A program made the position numbers and the translations under genes. The notes under the pieces are model-generated. The model worked only from the letters and a program-made list of their open reading frames with translations. It was not told the origin of the DNA and did not search any database. From the NCBI GenBank assembly GCA_021186555.1, contig JAJKFL010000042.1, positions 15,352,521 to 15,416,520 on the forward strand: a DNA stretch of 64,000 nucleotides. The letters are read 5' to 3'. The DNA comes from Reticulitermes speratus (lineage: Eukaryota > Arthropoda > Insecta > Blattodea > Rhinotermitidae). Positions 46,568-55,619 of this stretch are shown one piece after another; positions within the stretch are counted from its first letter, which is position 1, and the number at the start of each line of letters is the position of its first letter.

Positions 46568-47126
46568 CAGGGCGTTTCAAACAGATGGACCTGACTTAAA
46601 ATCGCTAAATCTCTGCAACCACGAACCGCCCATGAATGAAACTTTTACCACTTGAAAGGGCTTAGAGTTTCCAATGACCGGCGCAAGATGCCTCTCCCGG
46701 AGCACCAACAACCGCTAGCCGCAGCTAGCCTAGTTGGATAGGAAGCACGGGACCCCAAGACTTGGTGCTATAATCTTGGCCCCCAACATCCCCAGACATG
46801 ACACCCTGCGACTTTTTCTTGTGGGGATACGTCAAAGACCGTGTTTTTGTGCCACCATTAGCGACTAATCTGGATGACCTCAAAAACAGAATCAAGGCGG
46901 CGGTGACTTCAGTGGGAGAAGACACTCTGAGAAATGTTTGGGACGAATTCAACTATCGTCTCGATGTTGTTCGTGCAGCAGGTGGAGGGCACATAGAGCA
47001 TTTATTAAATGATTAGTAAAACTTGATGGCTCACTAAACCGTTTGTAATTTTTCGTGTAATTGTAACATGTTGCCATCGTGAAATATAGTGGTTTAAAAT
47101 TGGGTCCATCTTTTTGAAACACCCTG
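46568..47126 (+). mobile_element. Tc1/mariner-type element, internally deleted
   Basis: Terminal inverted repeats CAGGGCGTTTCAAACAGATG and its counterpart CAGGGTGTTTCAAAAAGATG (reverse strand of the right end) lie next to TA on both sides (46566-46567 and 47127-47128), the target duplication of this superfamily. At 559 bp it is less than half the usual length. Only the transposase 3' part remains. Confidence 0.85.
46770..47016 (+). pseudogene. Transposase C-terminal part (mariner type)
   Basis: The open frame reads WPPTSPDMTPCDFFLWGYVK, then DRVFVPP, LDDLKNRI, VWDEFNYRLDVVR and GGHIEHL, ending at a stop at 47016. SPDMTPCDFF contains the last aspartate of the catalytic D,D,D triad. The DNA-binding N terminus and the first two catalytic residues are missing, so it cannot transpose itself. 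The surviving frame has no stops over 80 codons. Confidence 0.85.
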
Positions 47127-47129
47127 TAT

Positions 47130-48470
47130 TAACTTCTCTTCAATTTAGCCTGATGTCTGATTTCCAAAAACATTTGTGTTCTATTTTATAATTCATTATT
47201 TCGGTCACGGTACAGCGGACGCCGAAAACAGAATGACAGGAGAGTAAGTGTAGATGGACATCAAGTGCTTACCCTCTGGTGTACGAGTATACTGTATCGG
47301 ACACACGATATGAATTTCGTGGGGCAGACAAAGCCATAAACAAGATCGCTGGAAGTAGCGACATCCATATCAGGGATGGGGTTTACACCCGCGACAGTTA
47401 GACAGCTTACCCACAAAAGTTATCTTCAATTGTCCAGAAAGCGAAACACTTTACGGACACTGGGTTGTGACGCCGTGTTTTCAGGTATAAATTTATTGAA
47501 AGTTTGGAAGAATTTCCGCCATCATCTTTAGGAAATTTAATTCACTATACGAATCTTTAGGGTGGGTTGCCTACCATGAAGAAAGAAGCAGCAATTTCTT
47601 CTGGATTTCTGGTAAATAATTACCTGATTACATAGCGTCACTAACGTTCATAGTCACCAATGTGAGAAAATCAAATCTCACAGAAGAATTTTTTTATCAC
47701 TAGGCGGTATTGGAATAATTAAATTCCTCGAATTACAGTAACAATGTTATACACAGCTACATATTCCTTTTTACAACGCTTCTAACATTTATTGCCGTGA
47801 CGTAAAAGTGATCGCTTTGTGCATTCATCAGCAGCTAGGCGAAGATCCAGATGTGAGCAGACATTTATTTTTCACTGTAACACCAATTATTTTCGAGTAG
47901 CAACCAGAACAGAGACGGTTGAACAGAGAAAACCGGTGCAAAGTATGTTGTTAGACGCTTAAGACGATTTTCTATCAACTTTCTGTTTTTGTTTTGCTAC
48001 ATGACTTCACTTCCTTTGTAGTCTTTACATCCGATATCAACTGTGGCCTGGTAGGCCTGTGCAACCTTTGATATAGAACACAGTGTTTGGGAAAATGTGC
48101 AACAGCTTGGAAAATCTGATTTTACAGCTGTGACGTAAGAAAGCCTTTAAAGCCACTGGACAGAATTATTGCGTACCCTTTGAAAAGAACAACGTAATCG
48201 CATCTCCTGTATGGGTTTCACTTTTGAGAATAAAGATGGGGTTTCAAGTCCCCGTACCACAGAAATGGGGTTCCATTCTGTGCACAATAGAGGACTTGCT
48301 GTGTTAAGGCAACAGAGGATAGAGGCTCAGCACCGGATTACGAGAACTTCCTGTCCTGCTTCACACAGTAATCTCTCTGTAGAAATGGAGTATTTTTATA
48401 TAAAGAAGACTAGTCATTCAACGTGAGGAGTTCTGAAGCCTCAAATTTGAATAGTCGCCTGATTACCACT
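47130..48470. other. No gene; one decayed hammerhead-type repeat
   Basis: At 47460-47540 the minus strand reads CUAAAGAUGAUGGCGGAAAUUC...AAACUUUCAAUAAAUUUAUACC...CACGGCGUCACAACCC, a third subtype of the same architecture (core box, stem, GAAA-like box, then GACGCCGTG landmark). The remainder is unassigned. Confidence 0.4.
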
Positions 48471-48487
48471 ACGAACAAATCCCAGTA

Positions 48488-48787
48488 AAAAGGTAAAGCA
48501 ACCCCATTACAGGCCCTGAGGGGTCCAGGGGGTTGAGGCTCCCAGATTTGTAGACAATCGGCACATGAAGGTGATAAGGTTGTCAGCCCTACGCACCGGC
48601 CGCCTTTACCCCCCAGGAAATATTCCTGGTACTCATTTCTGTTAGAGGCTGAGTCGACCCCAGGACCATAGTGCGACCGAAACGATTATGTCAAGGAATT
48701 AATTCCAATGACACCATCGGGAATCGAACCCGCGACGTTCCGGTTTGTAGCGTAGTGCCTCAACCAACTACGCCACCGCGCGCCCCC
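48488..48787 (-). mobile_element. tRNA-derived SINE, second copy, 17-bp TSD
   Basis: Same family as 44147. Minus-strand A box TGGCGTAGTTGG and box B GGGTTCGATTCCC. The exact duplication ACGAACAAATCCCAGTA is at 48471-48487 and 48788-48804. Tail AAAAAGGTAAAG on the plus strand. It lacks about ten bases (ACAGGCC...) relative to the first copy. Confidence 0.93.
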
Positions 48788-48926
48788 ACGAACAAATCCC
48801 AGTACTTTAGTAAATACTACATACATATATAAGATGGACATATTTTTACGGAAGTGTCATCCTGACTGAAACACTTATTATCTTTGTATTATTTATCGCG
48901 TGTATTATTATACATGAATGAATACC

Positions 48927-49138
48927 TTATCAGTCGAACACAACTTATATTTTAACCACAGCTACATGTCTCGGCTTTTACAAATAATCCATTATCAGGC
49001 TGTACAAAGAGATAAAATTTCAATGTGCAACATGAGTGTTGCACATCGAAATTTTATCGTTTTTACAGTGTAATGACCTGTTCATAACAGCAGAAACATG
49101 TAGTTGAAGTTAAAATATAAGTTGTGTTCGACTGATAA
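48927..49138. mobile_element. Palindromic hammerhead repeat (CATGTAG type)
   Basis: The outer arms TTATCAGTCGAACACAACTT and AAGTTGTGTTCGACTGATAA are exact mirror images. The inner hairpin GATAAAATTTC...GAAATTTTATC lies at 49011-49058. The left arm's minus strand has ACAGC, CUGAUAA, ...GCC, GAGACAUGUA, GCUGU: stem I is a perfect 5-bp pair, but the core carries two changes. The right arm has GCAGAAACATGTAG. A tail may follow; the target duplication is uncertain. Confidence 0.7.
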
Positions 49139-49254
49139 TTTTTTGGTTTATGAAACACATAATCAATACTTGAAAAATGATGTTAACTGGAGGTAAAATG
49201 AAGCATGTTCCGAAATAATGTATAAACCAACTTCGCTCTTCTTACAAGCTGAAG

Positions 49255-49335
49255 ACGAGCCGGGATGACTCAGTCTGTAAAGCGGCTGGCCTCACACTGA
49301 ATGTCTCAACATTGATTCTCGTGGCCATCGCGTCT
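49255..49335 (+). mobile_element. tRNA-like SINE head fragment
   Basis: GCCGGGATGACTCAGTCTG is A-box-like, followed by GCGGCTGGCCTCACACTGAA and a box-B-like CATTGATTCTCG. A decayed SINE 5' part. Confidence 0.45.
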
Positions 49336-49486
49336 TGTTCTTGTGGCCCATCCAGTTTTTAATGTAAAGTATGCTGGAAAAAGACGGCTGGAGTGTAAGG
49401 CAGGTACCTCTAACTCATCAGAAATGGTAGTTAAGAATGTATGGTGATTTACTTCCACTCCACATTAAATTTTCACGGCGTAATGC

Positions 49487-49753
49487 TTTTTTAAGCTTTT
49501 TAAGCTATCCCTTTACAGGCCTGGACAGGCCCTTAGGGCTCCAGGAGTTTGAGTATCCCAGAATTTCTAGACAATCGGCAAATGAAGGTGGTAAGGTTGT
49601 CAGCCCCATGCACCGGCCGCCTTTACCCCCATTTACTCATTTCTGTTAGAGGCTGAGTCGATCCTAGGGCCATAGTGCGGCCGGAAGGATTAAGTCAACG
49701 AAAAACCACAGTGATTCCATCGGGAATCGAACCCGCGACCTTCCGTCTTGTAG
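49487..49753 (-). mobile_element. 5'-truncated tRNA-derived SINE, third copy, 13-bp TSD
   Basis: Same family as 44147 and 48488, but the minus-strand head stops just before the A box (it begins CTACAAGACGGAAGGTCGC, with box B GGGTTCGATTCCC). The exact duplication CACGGCGTAATGC is at 49474-49486 and 49754-49766. The loss therefore happened at insertion, not by later deletion. Confidence 0.9.
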
Positions 49754-49769
49754 CACGGCGTAATGCATT

Positions 49770-51155
49770 AGTATAGGAATACCTTCCAGCTTTGCTATAC
49801 CCGGCACGTGAAGCTGACCACTGACCTCCAGCTAGCGCGGAGAATACGAATGCTTGCAGCATACCTCCACTCGTCCATACGCCTTAATGTCATACTCACA
49901 GGGACAACATTGACATCTATGGTAAGTGACCTGAAGTATGTACTAATTGTCTAGTCGTAAAATATGATAACACGGATTCCACTCTGTTGAAAACAGACTG
50001 CATGTGATACACACAAGCTTACTTGAGTGGCCTGCATGATATTGGGTTCCGCCATTTACAGACATCTAACAGTCAACTGCAGCCTTTCTCCCAATCTCGT
50101 AACTGCACCAGCATTACCTCTAACTCTATCTCAGATAAGTAACACTCCACAGATGGTGGATCAGACCACCAAACCATCTATACCATTCCATAGGGATTAT
50201 CACAATTATAAATGTCAAACCCCGATTTAGACGGAAATAATTCTGCAGGTAGTATCCAAGATTACCCGTGAAATTGCAGCTATAATGGAAACCTTAAACT
50301 GTCTCACAGGCAGGAAAATAGAAGCCACAAGTAGGTACTTGAGTCTTGTTGATTTCCGTGTACAGTAACATTAAATCAAAATAGACAACGTGTAACGAAA
50401 TATCAAATTCCTACGGTTGCACGGAGGCATAAGCAACACGTAGCGGAGATTCTGCACCATCCGGCAGCAAAGTAAAAGAAAGAAAACTTCAGGAGACAAG
50501 AAGAAGAACGAATTGCAAAAAGAAAAAAAAAAAAGAAATCTCGATAAAAAAGAGAACAGAGTGATTGATGATGCTGTGACTAGCACACGAGAGAAAAATT
50601 TGTTTTCCTCGTAGCTAAAACGAAGGAAATTTTTCTCTCTCTCGAAATTCCTGTCCCGTACACATTTCTTTTCTTTTTTTCTCCATCTTCATTTTCTATG
50701 TCCTTGTTCTTATCACCTTTCTTGCCTATGCGGTCTTCCTTCACAAACTTCGACTGTATTCTCTCCGCGTTTTCAGGCGAACATTTGTCCAGGATGTGAT
50801 TTACGTCAATTCCTCTATTCCAGAGTGTCAAGGTTCCACTGATGTCCCCTACAGTACACGCACGCACAAACACACACACGTCTCCATTTAGTGAACTAAA
50901 GCCGCAACCACTAAGGTCACTAGGGTCGACGATATCTTTAACAAACAAGCCTTCTTGTGATCGAATTCCTTCCACAACTACATATTCTTATTTGCATCCT
51001 TCAGCCATCAGCGCCACTTTATGCAACATTGCGAGTCTTATTTCTGCCATCACTCCACCAAAATCTGCAGTGACACTTAAGAATATATGTTAAGATGGGC
51101 ATGAGCTATGACTCGAAAACGGAAATGCCAGTAGCTTATTTAAAGACGTAATTAC
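49770..51155. other. No firm gene; one 131-codon frame
   Basis: A minus-strand frame at 50580-50975 encodes a Lys/Glu/Asp-rich C-terminal half after a more mixed N-terminal part (CGFSSLNGDVCVFVRACTVG). No family was recognised and there is no flanking gene structure, so I leave it as an unproven ORF. An A-rich run lies at about 50519-50534. Confidence 0.3.
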
Positions 51156-51160
51156 GTATA

Positions 51161-51238
51161 AAGGGCATACACAAAAGAATGGTGCGGTTTTAATAGTGTT
51201 CACTATTAAAACCGCACCATTCTTTTGTGTATGCCCTG
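51161..51238. mobile_element. 78-bp two-arm MITE, 38-bp arms, TA flanks
   Basis: Arms 51161-51198 and 51201-51238 are inverted copies matching at 37 of 38 positions, with a 2-base centre. The reverse strand of the right end is CAGGGCATACACAAAAGAAT. TA flanks both ends (51159-51160, 51239-51240). The CAGGGC start resembles the mariner-type element at 46568. This is essentially two terminal repeats with no interior. Confidence 0.85.
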
Positions 51239-51254
51239 TATATGAAAACACAAC

Positions 51255-51465
51255 CACAGATACGCTGTTCTTTTTGTTTCTGTTTTTGTTTCTTGTTGTT
51301 GCTACTGCTCTTTCTGTTGTTGCTGTTGTCTCTGTTTTTGTTCCTGCTCCTGTATTATTGTTGCTGCTCTTGTTATTGTTGTTGATAATGACGATGATGA
51401 TCATAATGCTCCTGTGTTTTGTTCTTGTTGTTGGTACTCTTTCTGTTGTTGTTTATTTATTCTCT
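51255..51465. repeat. TTG/CTG-rich low-complexity tract
   Basis: Interrupted TTG, CTG and TTTCTG repeats on the plus strand keep one frame open as a Val/Leu/Phe-rich low-complexity string. I do not call it coding. Confidence 0.8.
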
Positions 51466-51649
51466 GTTGTTCAGTGCCCGTTCTGCATCACTTTTAAAAC
51501 AGACTGTCCTCAAATCCGGACACTGTTTTGTATTGACAGTGTATTCCATCTGATTAAAAAGGGAAGTTACCAAAGATACTTCTTCTTCGGCCAGATTTTT
51601 CTTAAAGGAAACTGTACTAAATTAACGGAATTACTTACTTTATAACGTT

Positions 51650-52730
51650 CTTATGAACATATATTTCTGTTGACCAATATCCTATCATTTACTGTCGTAG
51701 GACGGCATATTGTTTCAATCATGCATAAAATTGTTGCCTAACGACAAAACAGTTGGCATTACTCTCTCCAATTTCAGAAGACCGTCCTCTCCTACCAACC
51801 AGAACAAAATCAGAAAAACGTAGGACACATCCCCGTTACTTATTACAAGGACATCGCACTGTCCTAGCTGCAGTGCAGTAATTCGTCTGCGGGCTCGAAA
51901 ACTCGCACCAATAGCATTTGATTTCCCAGCCTCTTGAGTAAAATATTAAAATGAATTCTGTAAACTATATTTATGGCTAACTTCATCGACAAGCATCATT
52001 CTTGTGAAGTAACAGCCGTTTGCTGATGACAATACTTTACGTTTCTGATGAAAGCGAAAGGTGTAATATCGAAATTGTACACTTTGTAAAATTCATTGGG
52101 GTGATCAAAGCAAGGAGGGTGAAATTGAAGGGACATGTATCACGCAAGGGGGACATGGGAAATATATGCATAATGTACGTAGTAAGAACGAAAGAGATCA
52201 TTTGATGGTGTATGAATATTTAAAATAATCTTAAATAAAACATAATGTGAAAATGTAAAATTTATCTGGCCCGCGATCAGGTAAAGTGGCCGGCTTATTT
52301 GTAGATTGTTAAGAACTTCCGGGCTCCGCAAATGTCGAAAGTCTCCTGCCCGGCTAAGCTACTGTTAGAGTTCTCATTAAGTCATCTCTGCGATCTTACT
52401 TATTTCGCTGGGTACATTATTACTTAGCTGTTACCTACTTAAATGTGAATTACCTTGTTCATAGAACCGCCACTGTATCCTAAGCTCAGGCACTTGAATT
52501 TATCCTGCATTCCAATATAGTACTCTTTAAGACCAGTTTTCAAAGTTCCACATCTGTTTCTAAGTCTCTGAAAAAGTCAGACAGTGTCATGTTTTTCGAT
52601 AAAAATTTTGTATCTGTTTTTTGGGCTTTAAGGGTAAGTTGGTAAGGAAAATGGTAAATGTCTTGGAATGAAGTGCATGAACATCGGAAAAGAGTTCTGT
52701 GAAAGGAAATGGGTCAGGAAAAATTGTGTA
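51650..52730. other. No gene seen
   Basis: Unassigned DNA. GCCCGCGATCAGGTAAAGTGG...CCCGGCTAAG near 52270-52365 hints at an old SINE, but no A/B boxes can be placed. Confidence 0.4.
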
Positions 52731-52733
52731 AAA

Positions 52734-52897
52734 CAGGGGTGAACAGTTTTCCAAAATTCTATGAGCCGTCTGAAAATCCGAAGCTACTGAATGGTAACAT
52801 GAAGCGAGTCCCATAACGACAGCCCACAAATATTAGGCGCAAACGCACAGAATTCAGACACCAAGGCGACCTGGCGCCTGGGATTTGTGCGTCCTTC
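52734..52897 (+). mobile_element. hAT-like non-autonomous repeat, copy 3
   Basis: CAGGGGTGAACAGTTTTCC at the start and GGGATTTGTGCGTCCTT at the end. Internal blocks GCGAGTCCCATA, CAGCCCACAAATATTAGGCGC and AAGGCGACCTGGCGCC match copies 1 and 2. This copy preserves the CAGGGGTG terminus best. Confidence 0.55.
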
Positions 52898-52899
52898 CT

Positions 52900-53705
52900 G
52901 TACATCGCAGTCAAACTGCGTTGCAATGTTCTCGTGCAAGCAAACAACGCGGAGAGTGAAGTTTACGAAGAAAGATACGCCGAACGCTTTTCCCATGAGT
53001 CTGGACAGATTATTTTGAGCAGTTTTTCAATCTATGCATTCCACTTACAGAAACTATCTTCGAGTTTCCTAGCCCATTGTTTTGCTACTCACTACTGCCA
53101 AAATGTTCCTTTTAAAGGCACTGTTTTCAACGTACTGTCTCTTCTTCTTAAAGTATTCGTTTTATCGTTTGGGGGAATATTTTGTCACCCCTAATAACGC
53201 CTCCCCAACTTTTCCTTATAGAAGAGCGTCTGTTCCCATTATCTGAAACACTTCTCAGGCCACATTTTAGTGAAAAGAGGAAGAGATGTGTACACAAGAG
53301 GGGACTCAAAGAGAGGAAAGGGCGGACGTTACAGACGAAAATAATATAAGGAATGGCGAAACAGAGAGACGTACTGGAGGAAAAGATAACAGATAATTGT
53401 AGGAGACAGCATCCACTTCAATCGTGGATGTGCGTACAGAAAGCTTCCGTCAGGTCCCTTAACTAAAACTCAGTTTCTGAAGTAAGAACAGATATGTATA
53501 TAGAGCGTTTTACGGTAAACGGGAGAATATACATTATTTGAAATCACAGCTTTGTTTGAAACAGGTTACTAATTATGCGCATTACATTCCTGTAAATTCA
53601 GTTATAGACGCGAAAGTTTACACATAAAATAAAATCAGAAATAAACACAAGAATAAAAAGTGAAGTAAATGTGTACCTGTACACGCCATAAAGACACATA
53701 ACGAA
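52900..53705. other. No gene seen
   Basis: Unassigned sequence with purine-rich patches at about 53265-53400. Confidence 0.5.
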
Positions 53706-53710
53706 AGCAG

Positions 53711-53900
53711 ATATATAGCTCCACTCATTCTTAACCCCCGACACTACATGGAGGTGAGTGGCTAACTTCATGCCCCTGTCACTTTACTTCCAGGAAAGAA
53801 CCTCAGTTCCCACTGAAGAGGAGAATGTGTTGGCCCCCGAGCCAGTGTGGACGTTAGAATGACGTGTGAGGTCACTTTCCTTTAAATAAAACGAGGTGAG
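53711..53900 (-). mobile_element. ATTCTTAAC-type SINE without head
   Basis: ATATATAGCTCCACTCATTC plus TTAACCCCCGACACTACATGG and GGAGGTGAGTGGCTAACTTC follow the family 3' half. The tRNA-like head is absent. Confidence 0.55.
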
Positions 53901-54250
53901 ATGGGTGAGGCAGGTAACACGAATGGAAGGCTTCAGAAATCAGACAGCGTGTTAGTATAAAATCGTGAATGGAAATAACTAAGTGGAGATGACGGGATAG
54001 AATTAAGGCGGATTTTAAGGATCGGCGGTATGGACTTCATTCATGTTGCTCAGGATAAGTTCCAGCTGCGAAATCTTACGTACAAAATACTGAATTGTCT
54101 CCATCAATAAGGGGCAAGAAATTGATAGAGCTAATTAGAGAATATCATCTTCTCATGCAGGACTCTGTAGCATCGAGATGTAATTTACGTCCGTGTAAAA
54201 ACCTAGAGAACAAAAACTGAGGTAAATTATAAGCTACAAATTTTTAAGTT

Positions 54251-54355
54251 CAATAAAACTTTCCCGGGCTAGGAGCCGCGTCGGGTGGTTGAATGGTGAA
54301 TAAACCAACGTTTTGAGAGCCAACTCTGTTCTCTTCATCAGGGAACTGAATAAAC
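54251..54355 (-). mobile_element. Hammerhead-type repeat fragment (GACGCGGC subtype)
   Basis: The minus strand reads CCCUGAUGAAGAGAAC...CUCUCAAAACGUUGGUUUAUUC...CACCCGACGCGGCUCCUAGC. The CUGAUGA box is intact with an AGAG/CUCU stem. GAAA has become CAAA. Confidence 0.5.
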
Positions 54356-54359
54356 AGGA

Positions 54360-55318
54360 TGTCAGTCCGTGGCATACAGGTGTATATACTGCCCGAACCC
54401 TTGGCTCATATTGTTGCGAGCATAAACAACAAATTTTGAAGTCACTGCGTTTTTACGTAGTTTAAATTGTTTCAGAAAGTAACATCGAATCAATTCGTTA
54501 AGAGACACGTGACAATTCCCAAGCTGTGCAAAACTGTTCGAATTATCGTAATATAACGTAATATCCCTTGTAAAGCTGTCAGTGTCAACTCTTTCCTCCA
54601 GGCAATTGATTTTCGACAGCCAGCGTGTACTTCTTCCCTCTATCAGTAAAACTAAACTGCTTCTAACATAATGAATAATTCCCTGTGTTTATACAGGTTT
54701 TTGTCATTGTGATGGCAATCTGTTGGTGCCTTTGTGATCAAGGAAGCACATTTGAACTTCCCTAAGCTCCAACCACCTCCCACCCCCCCCCCCCCCCCCG
54801 CACGATGTGTAGTATGCCACACGGTAAAATCCACTCAAACTTTCATTGCGACATGAAAATACTTTTTGAATTCACTAAAGTGTTGGGTAGAGAGAAAGAA
54901 TGAGAGAGAGAAACTGTTAAGGGGAGAGGGATTTTGCATTTTAACCCCCTCGCGAGTCGCATCACTTCCTTTCTCAAATAAGAATTTCAAAATTAAATGG
55001 TCAAGTATTTCCTACAATTTTAAATAAAAGTTTTAAAAATATATCTGTAACAACGTACTTAAAGTCAATAAGGTGTAATTACAGGCAGTGTATTTATAAT
55101 ATTATGTACTGCTGTAGAAACACCTCTGTGTCCGTGTTGTGTATACTTGGTGACACAGCAAACAATCCGAGCTGTCAGGTTCCCTTTTGTCTGTATGTCG
55201 CAACACGTCCTGACACTCTACTGACCGAGGATTTCGTGAAGGACTTCTGATGAAGAAATGTAATTTATCCTGTCCTGGCTTCAGACACAGCAGTCAAAAT
55301 TTCCTTATAAGACCTTAA
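54360..55318. other. No gene; C17 run at 54783-54799
   Basis: Unassigned except for a long C homopolymer and GA-rich sequence near 54890-54930. Confidence 0.5.
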
Positions 55319-55320
55319 TA

Positions 55321-55613
55321 ATCATACAATCCCCGGGTTAACTTTTAATGTCCTAAACTTCGGGTAATATACACAAGTAATGTTTGTTAACTTTAACAAT
55401 CATATAATCGTATGACTTAACTTTCAGCCTTCCTAAACTTCAGGTATATAAACAAGTAATGCTACTTTATGAATCATCTAATCGTACGATTTAACCTAAA
55501 GTGTTTCTAAACTTTAGGTATATGAACAAATAATTTTACCTTAAGAATCACAAAATTGTGTTTTTTTTAATTTTAGTGTTTTAACTCCATATACATGCAC
55601 AAGTAATAGTACG
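55321..55613. repeat. Degenerate tandem repeat, four units of 74-78 bp
   Basis: Units start at 55321, 55399, 55473 and 55547. Each opens AATCATATAATCGTA-like, then TTAACTTT...CCTAAACTT, AGGTATATAAACAAGTAAT. The fourth unit is most diverged. No coding frame runs through. Confidence 0.8.
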
Positions 55614-55619
55614 AAATGG

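Noticed and set aside
46768-47016. Host gene domesticated from a transposase
   Set aside because: The frame lies inside intact terminal repeats with TA flanks, so a simple deletion derivative explains it.
50580-50975. 131-codon minus-strand frame as a host exon
   Set aside because: No recognised domain; the second half is Lys/Glu/Asp-rich low complexity. Splice signals are not convincing. Left as an unproven ORF.
51196-51645. 149-codon frame beginning in the 78-bp palindrome
   Set aside because: It starts inside a MITE and crosses a TTG/CTG low-complexity tract.
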